A stretch of 64,000 bases of DNA. Source: Parabacteroides sp. FAFU027 (GTDB lineage Bacteria; Bacteroidota; Bacteroidia; Bacteroidales; UBA7332). Positions 49,602-58,489 of this stretch are shown one piece after another. Each line of letters begins with the position of its first letter. Position 1 is the first letter of the stretch. The position numbers were made by a program, and so were the translations under genes. The DNA lies in the NCBI RefSeq assembly GCF_022808675.1, contig NZ_JAKZKV010000004.1, positions 62,001 through 126,000 of the forward strand, given 5' to 3'. The notes under the pieces were generated by a model that was not told where the DNA came from, ran no database searches, and worked only from the letters and a program-made list of their open reading frames with translations.

Positions 49602-51518
49602 TTACTGTACAGAAACTTTGCGGGTAACGGTTCCTTCAGTTGTTTTGATATTTACCAGATAGATGCCTTTTGCCAGGTGGTTAAGGCTTACCTTGCTTTC
49701 AACTTTGCTGATTGCCTGGCTAACGACCAATGCACCCTGGCTGTTGATAACGGTCAGAGAAGTTCCTTTTCCTTCCGGAACCGAAACGGTAAATACACCG
49801 TTGGTTGGATTCGGGAACAAAGCTATTTTCTCAGTTAATGTATTACGAACTCCACTTGCGCTCTTAGCAACAATATAACCGTTTGTATTCAGGTTAGTCT
49901 GGTCCCATTCGATACCGGAAACAGATGGAAGCTCAACGGATGCAAAACCAATAGATTTTGATGATATCGCTTTTGCATTAAATAGTTTAAGCGTATCTCC
50001 AGAGGTGATAGTTCCGCCGGATAACATTTTTACTACCAATTTACCATCGAAGCGAAGAGAGTCTGCTCCCACGATTTTGTCGTAATTGTTTCCAGACTGA
50101 ACCTCCATAGTGGTAACGGCAGTCGGGCGAAGGATGAGCTCTACTTTTTTCGGAGATGCAGCATTTAAAGTATCAGCTAAAGTCAAAGTCCCGATCGCAT
50201 CTTCACCTGGCTCAAGTTTACCGTAGCAATCTACCGAACCTGAAATACGGCCTGTACCTCCTAATGTACCAGCAGATTGTACAGTCAGAATGGTTCCGTT
50301 TGTAACAGCTGGATGACCTGTTCCTGAACGGGTGCCTTCAGGATTGCTAACGAATAACTTACCTTCGCGCACGTCAATACCTGCGGTGATATAGTTTTTA
50401 CCACTGGTCAGTTTCAGGATACCTGTTCCGACTTTAATCAAACCGACTTTGTTGTCAGGGCGGAATGTCTGGGGACGGAATGTTGCCGGCAATGTGCTGT
50501 TGGTATTTGAGCTACCTAACATCCAGTAGATAATCGGGGATGTGGAAGATCTATAATATCCGTAAACATTTGAGGTTTCATCGTCTGCTTTCAATTCTCC
50601 AACTATATAGCAGCGGGTGCCGGAAGAACTGGCTGAAATAGTTGCTCCCGATTTTATTGTTACTGATTTGTTGTAAAATGTGCTATCAGCCTGAGGATCT
50701 GCAACTGTCACTGTGTCTCCCGGAGCGTTTACTACTTTTTTAGTTTGTGCCCAGTTTTTATTTGTTTGGAGAATTAATCCATTAAATCCTGGGTTGTAGC
50801 CCATGTTATATTTACAGATATTGATTGGACCTGTAAAGTCTCTCCAGTTTGCACCACCGTCGATTGCTAGAATTGAGCGTTCTCCTGAACTGAAGAAGTT
50901 TAAAGTCCCTCCCCCAGTGAGTGTATTTGTAATCGTTTGATATCTTGTAAAATAAATATTGGCAGTCACACCGGCCGGAATATTGAAGCTAGATGTGCAA
51001 ACAGATTTTTTATCGGTCTGTGCCTGTCCATATTTTACAGAAGCATCCCCTGTAAATTTAAGGCTTGGCCCGATGATGTTAATGGTTCCTGCAGTGAGCT
51101 GGCTGATTGTTCCTTTATTGATAACGGTGCCTTTAAGGTTGGTAATGGAGTCTAATACCAGTTCAGCAGCGCCGGTTTTATATAGAACGCCTGTGCCACT
51201 GAATTGAGCCGCCTGAGTCCCTGATTTTTTACCCCGCATGATGTATTGACAGGTGTCATTATTGACTTTGATGGTGTCGCAGTTAATATCACCGATTACA
51301 TACAATGTTTTGCCTGACGTAAGGTCGCGGGTATCATCAAAGACAGCCTTACCGCCGGCAGTATAAGCAACTGGAATAGGTAGGAAAAAGTCTTTGTCAA
51401 AGAAATTGGCGGTAGTGGTATCCCAGAATTTGGAATCCTGCATACCGTTCCAGATGAATTCAGAGGCAACAGCAGAGACTGCCACGCCCAAAGCAAGGGT
51501 GGTAATGATTTTTTTCAT
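49602..51518 (-). CDS. T9SS-secreted beta-strand-repeat protein
   Basis: 638 residues; signal peptide MKKIITTLALGVAVSAVASE. The body (about 100-480) is a Gly/Thr/Ser-rich beta-solenoid of the autotransporter-associated repeat type (VLYKTGAAELVLDSITNLKGTVINKGTISQL; VGTGILKLTSGKNYITAGIDVREGKLFVSN). The last 75 residues are a type A Por-secretion sorting domain: ALFPNPTNGVFTVSVPEG ... LAKGIYLVNIKTTEGTVTRKVSV. It should cross the outer membrane by T9SS and be anchored or released. No catalytic motif seen; a surface pectin-binding or adhesive role is a guess from position. Confidence 0.85.
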   Translation of the reverse strand: MKKIITTLALGVAVSAVASEFIWNGMQDSKFWDTTTANFFDKDFFLPIPVAYTAGGKAVFDDTRDLTSGKTLYVIGDINCDTIKVNNDTCQYIMRGKKSGTQAAQFSGTGVLYKTGAAELVLDSITNLKGTVINKGTISQLTAGTINIIGPSLKFTGDASVKYGQAQTDKKSVCTSSFNIPAGVTANIYFTRYQTITNTLTGGGTLNFFSSGERSILAIDGGANWRDFTGPINICKYNMGYNPGFNGLILQTNKNWAQTKKVVNAPGDTVTVADPQADSTFYNKSVTIKSGATISASSSGTRCYIVGELKADDETSNVYGYYRSSTSPIIYWMLGSSNTNSTLPATFRPQTFRPDNKVGLIKVGTGILKLTSGKNYITAGIDVREGKLFVSNPEGTRSGTGHPAVTNGTILTVQSAGTLGGTGRISGSVDCYGKLEPGEDAIGTLTLADTLNAASPKKVELILRPTAVTTMEVQSGNNYDKIVGADSLRFDGKLVVKMLSGGTITSGDTLKLFNAKAISSKSIGFASVELPSVSGIEWDQTNLNTNGYIVAKSASGVRNTLTEKIALFPNPTNGVFTVSVPEGKGTSLTVINSQGALVVSQAISKVESKVSLNHLAKGIYLVNIKTTEGTVTRKVSVQ

Positions 51519-51705
51519 GATAATAGTGTTGATTAGATTACATTAAGTCAATAACTGCGAATTTATTGAATGTAATGCAGATGAGGATTCTTATTTTGAT
51601 TTAAAGGCTTATGGTTTTGATTTTACTTGTGTAAGTGGTTGAAAAACAGTGAATAAAATGGTCTGAAATGTGCTGTGTAACAGGATAGTTCATGCTGTTT
51701 CAGTG

Positions 51706-52863
51706 TTATTTCCCCAATTCAATACATCCCATAATAAATGGACCGGTCGCTTTTGCATCATTATCTCTGATTTTCTCATGAATGTAGTAGTCGTAGCTGC
51801 CGTCCCGATAGGGATTTCCACCCAATCCGGCAACAGCGCAGCATTGAGTAAGAGAGTGTGTGCCGTCAGGATTCTTTTTAATCAGTTTGGTGGTAATGCC
51901 TTCGAAGGCTTTTAATGCAACTTTCCGGTACATTTTATCCACGTAACCTTTATTTACCGCTTTGGCAATGGCGTACATATACATAGATGAGGCAGAGGCT
52001 TCGGCATAATTTCCTTCGCGTTTCGGTTGGTCTACGACCTGATACCAGAGTCCGTCTTTATTCTGGTATTTGGGAAGGGTCTCGGTCAATCCTTTTACCA
52101 GTTCTATTAATTCGCCGCGTTGAGGATGGTTCTGTGGAACGTAGTCAAGCACATCAACCAACGCCATAAAGAACCAGCCGATGCTGCGTCCCCAGAAGTT
52201 GGGCGAGTGGCCGGTTACCTTGTCTGCCCATTGCTGCGAATGGCTTTCGTCGTAAGCATGGTAATAGAGTCCGGTTTTGGCATCGTAAGTCCGTTTAGCG
52301 CCGACTAATAGTTGATGAATGGCATCGTCAAGTAATGCCGGTTCGTTAAACGTCACAGCATATTCGGCCAGGAACGGGTCACCCATGTAAAGACCATCGA
52401 GCCAGATTTGATGCGGATAGACTTTTTTGTGCCAGAATACGCCTTCGCTGGTACGGGGATGTGTTTTCATTTGTTCGCGGAGGCTGTCCATTGCCATTTT
52501 GTATTTCTCCTGTTTGGTTTCTTTGTAAATGGCAAAGAGGATTTTTCCCGGATTGATAAAGTCGATGTTGTGGCTCTCCGGTTCGTAGAGATAAATCTGA
52601 CCTTTGTCATTGATGATGGTATCGGCCCATTGGCGTACATATTCATAATATTTACGATCACCGGTCGCTTGCCACATTTTCAGCATAGCCAGACAACCCA
52701 ATCCTTGTGAATAGCCAAAGAACAATCGTTTGCCATGATCCAGTTGATAAGCCTGCGGAAAGCGTTTTATCTCCGAATCGGCAAATCTGCGTGCATATTT
52801 TTGCGAAAATGTCAGTTGTGTAAAAATCCCTGTTAACAGGGCGATTAAGAATATTTTTTTCAT
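51706..52863 (-). CDS. unsaturated rhamnogalacturonyl hydrolase, GH105
   Basis: 385 residues from ATG 52863 (MKKIFLIALLTGIFTQLTFSQ; signal peptide). An alpha6/alpha6 barrel with the catalytic Asp156 in IWLDGLYMGDPF, equivalent to Asp143 of Bacillus YteR, plus HSPNFWGRSIGWFFMALVD and EASASSMYMYAIAKAV. Removes the 4,5-unsaturated galacturonic acid left by PL11-type lyases from RG oligosaccharides. 60 bp before the DUF4450-like gene's stop on the same strand. Confidence 0.93.
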   Translation of the reverse strand: MKKIFLIALLTGIFTQLTFSQKYARRFADSEIKRFPQAYQLDHGKRLFFGYSQGLGCLAMLKMWQATGDRKYYEYVRQWADTIINDKGQIYLYEPESHNIDFINPGKILFAIYKETKQEKYKMAMDSLREQMKTHPRTSEGVFWHKKVYPHQIWLDGLYMGDPFLAEYAVTFNEPALLDDAIHQLLVGAKRTYDAKTGLYYHAYDESHSQQWADKVTGHSPNFWGRSIGWFFMALVDVLDYVPQNHPQRGELIELVKGLTETLPKYQNKDGLWYQVVDQPKREGNYAEASASSMYMYAIAKAVNKGYVDKMYRKVALKAFEGITTKLIKKNPDGTHSLTQCCAVAGLGGNPYRDGSYDYYIHEKIRDNDAKATGPFIMGCIELGK

Positions 52864-52923
52864 AGTCTTGATTGCATTATCTGTGTAAATCCGTTTAATC
52901 TGTGTCATCTGTGCGCTAAAAAA

Positions 52924-55900
52924 TCATCGAATCAAAGTCGCTCCCATCATCCCGATGATGACCTCGTAAGCATCCGTTTTCCACTCCAGCTTTTGCAGTG
53001 TTTTCGAATTGTCAAGCGGTAGGTCAAGGATGATAGCCGCTCCACCGTCAATCTCGCGGGTGATGTTTTTCAAGCCCAGCTCTACACCGGGATTACGACT
53101 CACTTTGCCGCTTTTGAGTAGTACTCGGTAGGGATGAGGGGCATTCTGGTAAAAGGCTTTTCCGTCAGTAAAGTAATCTTGCTCAATTGGACACCAGCTT
53201 TCGGGATTCACCAGGTCGAGCTTGTCAAACGTCCCGTCGGTATAATAGACCTTTACCTCTCCGTTGGTCAACCGGCTTTGCATGTAGTTGGTGCTGCCGG
53301 CCATCAGCAGGTAGATGTGAGACGCTTTTCCGGTCAATGGGACAGAAAGTTGTTTCGGATAATTGTCCCAAAGCGAGGTGAATGCAATATTCTTTGTCCC
53401 TTTTGCTGATGGAGTGGCAAAGCTCAGTCCTTCCGGTGTGGTAAACAGGTTATTCACCGCCAGCTTGCGCAGACCACTGTCATCGATATGTGCCGTCGCA
53501 TTCGGGTGCGTCCATTCTCCGATACCTTGTTTCGGAATCTGGAGCGTGGTGTATGGGGAGCGGGGCGACAGGTATTCATTTTTGAAAATGTGGGTTACCG
53601 AATCATTCAGCACAGCGGATAAGTCCACCGTCTCCATTTGGGATTTGGGCAAATTGGAAATATTCCAGCATTGTATTGTGGTTTCGCTGGCGGTATTGAA
53701 TCCGTTGGAAAGGGTCAGTTTGTTGCTGCCTTTTATGGTATTTTCCAAAGGAATGGAAATAACACCAGAAGTAGCTCCCGGAAGAATCTGTACAGCGGTA
53801 TTGTAGTTCGTTGAGCCGGGATTAACCGTCAAGGTACCGAAATATTTTTTACCTGTGTTGTTTTTCAACTTCACCGCCAATGTTGTTGAGTCCGGATTGG
53901 AGACGAGGATTTCAACCGGTTGCTTTACCCACAAATCAACAGGCATCCACCAGCTCAGCTCTCCCTCTTTCATTTGGGCAAATAGGGTGCGGTGACCTGT
54001 TGTTCCCCCAACGATTCCCTGCCAACCGGCAGCCGTTTTATGCAGACCTTTCAACACCTCCTGCGGGTCGTAAACGGACTGGATATTCTTATTTTCAAGG
54101 GTAAATGTTTCCCCGAGAGCGATGGATTCTTCTATGGGTTGAGGAGTAATGGCATTACCGGTCCATTCGATTTGCACCAGATAGCGATTCGCTTTGGCAC
54201 AATCCACCTGAATGACCGGTGCGCCGACTGCTGAAGAGTCAGCTTTCCACGTTGTCTGTTTTCCATTTACCAAAACCTTCGCTACCTGACTGAAAGGAGC
54301 CCGCAGGTTCAATGTCAGCGCCAGAGGCTTAGGGAAACGAAGATTGATGCGGTATTCATCCGTTTTGTTTTTACGGGAAAATGCAAAATCGACGTCAGGT
54401 GTACTGACGGAGGTGGACAACCAGCGGGTAGGGAAGCCGGGACGAATGACGATTCGGTCGTTCATCGCATCGGGTAAAATGCCGTAAAGTCCCTGAATAA
54501 TTGCACGTGAAGCCATACCCACAGGGTCGCCAAAATCGCGATAGCATTCACCGCGGGCAGCGTCGTAGTGGCTGATTTGGCCCACATTGCCGGGACTGTT
54601 GCCCAGATACATGCCGTCGAGGATGGCGCTTTTCATCAGCTTAAAGGCCTGGTCGTTCCGACCGCTTTGCCAGTAGGAGAGGGCGGTGTGATAGACTTCG
54701 GCAAAGGCCACGTTATTGATTGACCAGGCATACGGCATCCAGTTGGAGGTGGAGACGGTGGCATACCCGTCATTGCGGATGCCTTTGGCTTCCACAGGTA
54801 TGTGCGGAATTTCATTTTCCACATACCGGATTGCCTGGTAATTCTGGAACGGATTCCCCGTGTTGGAATCAATGGCATGATAAACCGTCCACAATCCCGC
54901 GGACGGGTGTACCAACTTATTCCCCATCAGGTCAATGAATTCCGCCCAATGTCCCTCGTTTTTCAACCAGAGTCTGTTGTTAAGAGCGTTGAGGGTTTTT
55001 TGAGCCTCCTGTTCGTATTTCGAACCGTCTTTGCCCAACTTGCGGGCAATCTCTGCCGCCATTTTATTGGCGCGGTAATTATAGGCCGACGAGTGAGTTA
55101 CACCTCCGCCGCTGTATTGCAGGGCATCGCTTGCCCAGATGCAGCAGTAGGCATCGTACAGCCCGTCGTTGTCCGGGTCAAAGTTGCGCTTTTCCCAATC
55201 GAGATGACGTTCGAGAACGGGCCACATTTTTTCAACATAAGCCATATCTCCCGTCCAGTTGAAGTGCCAGAGCAACTCGTCAATATAACACAGATTCATG
55301 TCGTAATGGTGCATCACGTTGTTCTGATTCGGATTGCGGCAAATGTAGCCGTTGCTGTACATCGGCGTGCCCCATTTCTTTATTGAGCGAGCCAGGTTGA
55401 GCGCAGTGTCCTGTTGAGGATGATTATAGATTTGAGGGACGTTGGTCACCTGTGATGCTGCATAACCGTCGAAGTGACCGCGTGCACGATCGTGCCAACC
55501 AAGAACATCACCGGTGTACGGACCGCGCCAGCCATTCAGGCGCATTCTCCATCCTACCGCCCCGTGCAGGTACGACTCGGGTTCCCAGATAGCATCTCCT
55601 GCTGTAGCCAGCACACCGCCAAGGGTATTGAAAAATGGGTCTGGAGTCAGGGTTTTAATCCGGTTGGCAATTTTCTTGCGGGCTGTTTCTGCCTGATTGA
55701 AGAGGGCGGCTAAATCATTTGCCTCAATATCGGCATTGGAAGCCGGATTGTATATCGTAAAATAGAGTGTCTGATTTCCTTTAACCGCTTTTTTGCCCGC
55801 AATGACCGGATGGGCTTCCGAAGCCGCAGCCTTCCATAAGGAAGTGGGATTTTCCAAATGAGATGCATCTCCAATCTTCAGTTCTGAGCCGGTCGGAAAA

Positions 55901-56643
55901 ATACCGCACATCTGACGCGGGCGTTTTTTTGCGTCTGCGTTCGATGTGTTTTCGCCTTTGCGGGCGGCTTCCACCAACTCTTTAGCGGTTCCATACCAAA
56001 GATTGAAGCGATTTTTATTTACATCATAAAGATTATTCGGACAATTCTCCGGTTTCAGGTCGAAGGCATCTTCGGGGTCAACGCCCAAATCTCCTTCTCG
56101 GGAAAAACGTTTGTTGGAAGCTCCTCCATATACCCAGACCAGTTCGGCGTTCTTCGGTGCATTGATGAATTCGGTTTTGAGAATCATTCCTTCTGCATTA
56201 CCCAAAGCCAAAGCGGTGATGATGATTTTTCCATTTCCCAGCATTGGGTCGGTAATGGTGTAAATGCGGCTTCCGGCACGGTAACGGCTTTCGATGCGTT
56301 TGGCCTGACTCAGCCAGATTTGCTTTTCCCCGGCCATCAATCCAAAGTGGAAATGACCACCCATATTGGGCATATAGAGGCCGAATTCAGGCACATCTCC
56401 CGTTTCCACACGAAACCCGGTATTGGTCCCGTAAAGAGCCCTGTTGTATTTTCGGTGACCGTTGACAATGACGAAATCCTGTCCTTCGGGACGGTAACGG
56501 AGGGTGCGCTGCTGCGGTTCAATGGTTTTGGTGATGAATTGATTCAGCTCCGGGTCAAAAACCACATCTTTTTGTGTCTGTGCAGTGACGGTTAGAGGAA
56601 GAAGACCAAGAAGTAGTAAACTCCTGAATTTTGGGAAAATCAT
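52924..56643 (-). CDS. large DUF4450-like glycoside hydrolase candidate
   Basis: 1239 residues, signal peptide about 1-21. N-terminal beta-sandwich (about 25-330), then an alpha/alpha barrel (about 340-790) with motifs such as WEPESYLHGAVGWRMRLNGWRGPY, GWHDRARGHFDGYA and WASDALQYSGGGVTHSSAYNYRA, then beta-rich C-terminal modules. It resembles DUF4450 proteins of Bacteroidota PULs (recalled, not searched). Several Asp/Glu in the barrel (the WHDRAR and GVTHSSAYN neighbourhoods) could be catalytic. Substrate probably a pectin fragment by context. Confidence 0.7.
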   Translation of the reverse strand: MIFPKFRSLLLLGLLPLTVTAQTQKDVVFDPELNQFITKTIEPQQRTLRYRPEGQDFVIVNGHRKYNRALYGTNTGFRVETGDVPEFGLYMPNMGGHFHFGLMAGEKQIWLSQAKRIESRYRAGSRIYTITDPMLGNGKIIITALALGNAEGMILKTEFINAPKNAELVWVYGGASNKRFSREGDLGVDPEDAFDLKPENCPNNLYDVNKNRFNLWYGTAKELVEAARKGENTSNADAKKRPRQMCGIFPTGSELKIGDASHLENPTSLWKAAASEAHPVIAGKKAVKGNQTLYFTIYNPASNADIEANDLAALFNQAETARKKIANRIKTLTPDPFFNTLGGVLATAGDAIWEPESYLHGAVGWRMRLNGWRGPYTGDVLGWHDRARGHFDGYAASQVTNVPQIYNHPQQDTALNLARSIKKWGTPMYSNGYICRNPNQNNVMHHYDMNLCYIDELLWHFNWTGDMAYVEKMWPVLERHLDWEKRNFDPDNDGLYDAYCCIWASDALQYSGGGVTHSSAYNYRANKMAAEIARKLGKDGSKYEQEAQKTLNALNNRLWLKNEGHWAEFIDLMGNKLVHPSAGLWTVYHAIDSNTGNPFQNYQAIRYVENEIPHIPVEAKGIRNDGYATVSTSNWMPYAWSINNVAFAEVYHTALSYWQSGRNDQAFKLMKSAILDGMYLGNSPGNVGQISHYDAARGECYRDFGDPVGMASRAIIQGLYGILPDAMNDRIVIRPGFPTRWLSTSVSTPDVDFAFSRKNKTDEYRINLRFPKPLALTLNLRAPFSQVAKVLVNGKQTTWKADSSAVGAPVIQVDCAKANRYLVQIEWTGNAITPQPIEESIALGETFTLENKNIQSVYDPQEVLKGLHKTAAGWQGIVGGTTGHRTLFAQMKEGELSWWMPVDLWVKQPVEILVSNPDSTTLAVKLKNNTGKKYFGTLTVNPGSTNYNTAVQILPGATSGVISIPLENTIKGSNKLTLSNGFNTASETTIQCWNISNLPKSQMETVDLSAVLNDSVTHIFKNEYLSPRSPYTTLQIPKQGIGEWTHPNATAHIDDSGLRKLAVNNLFTTPEGLSFATPSAKGTKNIAFTSLWDNYPKQLSVPLTGKASHIYLLMAGSTNYMQSRLTNGEVKVYYTDGTFDKLDLVNPESWCPIEQDYFTDGKAFYQNAPHPYRVLLKSGKVSRNPGVELGLKNITREIDGGAAIILDLPLDNSKTLQKLEWKTDAYEVIIGMMGATLIR

Positions 56644-56695
56644 GAATCTCTGTTTTTGAATATAACAAAGAGGAGGCCTGAAAAGTGACTTTTGT

Positions 56696-56729
56696 AAACC
56701 TAACAGGTTTCTAAAACCTGTTAGGTTTG
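56696..56729. repeat. CCTAACAGG palindrome, copy 2
   Basis: AACCTAACAGG, loop, CCTGTTAGGTT, followed by TTTGGCCTTT as at 446-479. It sits 37 bp past the SusD stop, in the 122-bp spacer before the DUF4450-like gene. It could reduce read-through from susCD into the enzyme genes. Confidence 0.75.
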
Positions 56730-56765
56730 GCCTTTCCGGGCATCCTCTTTTAACAATTGAATAAA

Positions 56766-58481
56766 TTATTCAGTGACTTTGTATTTGATAAACCAGTTAT
56801 CGAGACTCGCTTCGAGTGAAGACTTAATAGTCGCACCGTTGCCATTGGTGTATTTGGCTCCCACTTTAGTGGCCCAAACACTCTGTACATCTTTTCCCCA
56901 AAGGTTATTCGGATTCGGATTGCCAACTTTTGCAGTCCACTGAGAAGCCCAGGTCCGGTCGGCATTTGCACTCCAGCGGCGGGCCATACGATTCATTGCA
57001 AAGTAGGCTTTTCCTTCACCTGCAAATTCCAGACTCGACTCTTCGACGATGAGTGAGTCAAGGCGGCGCATGTTAACGAGTGTGTCCAATGCAGATGCTG
57101 AAGAGAGCGCAAATGTTCCGACAGCATCAAGACCAACACGGCCACGGATACCACTATTTGCCTGGTCGCTGGTTGAAGAGGTGCGGTATAGACAGGTTGG
57201 GTATTCGGTAAACGGCGCATTGAATTTACCAGTGGTTGAATTATAGTACGAACTGACTCCTTTATTTAGAAATGCAAGTGCTTCTGTGAAATGCCCCATT
57301 CCCACCAATGCTTCTACAAGGAATAAATGAATTTCAGCTGCCCGGTAAAGACAAATCTGAACATCGTTGGTGTAGATTTTATCTGCGGTTAAATTGCCAC
57401 GCAGAAATTTATAAAGGACCCAATCACCGTTTGACTGAGTAAATGTTACTCCTGATCCGCGGTATTTATCATTCGGAATTCCGGCAATTAATTGAGTACT
57501 GAATCGATTCATTCCAACCGTAGTCGGGCGCAGGTAATATTTATTGGGATAGGTATTTGAATAATAGTCCACATAGCTATTGGTTTGGTGTAACGAATAG
57601 TCATAGAACTGTACACAAATTTGCTCTTTACGAACATAAGAACTACCAAAGTTTTTCCAGTCCCCTGAACCTTCACTCAGATTAATCTGATAAGAAGCTT
57701 CGTTTTCACCTCCACGTTTTATCAGAGCAATGCAGTTCTCTTTAGCCTTTTGGAAATCATTCTTATAGAGGTACAGTTCTGCCAAAATACACTCTTTGGG
57801 AGGGCAGATTTTGTCCCAGGAAAGTGAAGTCGGGGATTGACCTTGTCCCGGGAATAGCTCTGTGGACCAGGTTACGTCTCCCTTTCCGTCGATGCCGTTC
57901 ATACCGGTCTCGATAAGGTTTACGCACTTGGTAATTACATCATCAAATTTGAGCAAAGGATACTTGTTGATGTCGCCATACGCTGTGATCGGCTCGTCAA
58001 AATAGACAGCCTCTCCATAGATTTTGGCCAGTTGCAGATAAGCCCAGGCTTTGTAGCGAAGCGCACCACCTACCAGACCTTTGAAGGTTGAGGTAGAAAT
58101 GGAGGTTGAGTCTTTTTTACGATAGGCGAAAATGTGAGCCAGATAGTCGTTGGCATTCATAATCACGTTGTAATACCCTTTCGGACTGGCAAAGGTGTTT
58201 CCCTTGGTATCCTGATGGTTATAAACGTCCCAGATTTCACGTGGGGCGTTAGGAGTTGGTTCCAGGAAATCCCCGCGAAGCCCTTCCAGAAAGGAGGCTT
58301 GGTCGGCCACATCCTGTACGGTAGCGGCTAATCCCATGTAGCCGGAATAGAGCTCGGTGTAGTCTCCCACATAATCTTTTTCGAGCAGGATTTCGGAAGT
58401 GTCCGGATTGAAGAAATCCGAACAACTGCTGAATGTCAGTGCAATGGCAATTGCTAAAACTGAATATATTGACTTTCTCAT
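56766..58481 (-). CDS. SusD/RagB-family outer-membrane lipoprotein
   Basis: 571 residues with lipoprotein signal (LTFSSCSDFFNPDTSE; Cys about 20). TPR-like helices cover about 75-330, and the C-terminal SusD domain contains AAEIHLFLVEALVGMGHFTEALAFLNKG and RRLDSLIVEESSLEFAGEGKAYFAMNRMAR. It forms the hinged lid over the SusC channel and binds the oligosaccharide. Starts 8 bp after the SusC stop. Confidence 0.94.
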   Translation of the reverse strand: MRKSIYSVLAIAIALTFSSCSDFFNPDTSEILLEKDYVGDYTELYSGYMGLAATVQDVADQASFLEGLRGDFLEPTPNAPREIWDVYNHQDTKGNTFASPKGYYNVIMNANDYLAHIFAYRKKDSTSISTSTFKGLVGGALRYKAWAYLQLAKIYGEAVYFDEPITAYGDINKYPLLKFDDVITKCVNLIETGMNGIDGKGDVTWSTELFPGQGQSPTSLSWDKICPPKECILAELYLYKNDFQKAKENCIALIKRGGENEASYQINLSEGSGDWKNFGSSYVRKEQICVQFYDYSLHQTNSYVDYYSNTYPNKYYLRPTTVGMNRFSTQLIAGIPNDKYRGSGVTFTQSNGDWVLYKFLRGNLTADKIYTNDVQICLYRAAEIHLFLVEALVGMGHFTEALAFLNKGVSSYYNSTTGKFNAPFTEYPTCLYRTSSTSDQANSGIRGRVGLDAVGTFALSSASALDTLVNMRRLDSLIVEESSLEFAGEGKAYFAMNRMARRWSANADRTWASQWTAKVGNPNPNNLWGKDVQSVWATKVGAKYTNGNGATIKSSLEASLDNWFIKYKVTE

Positions 58482-58489
58482 ATTGACAA

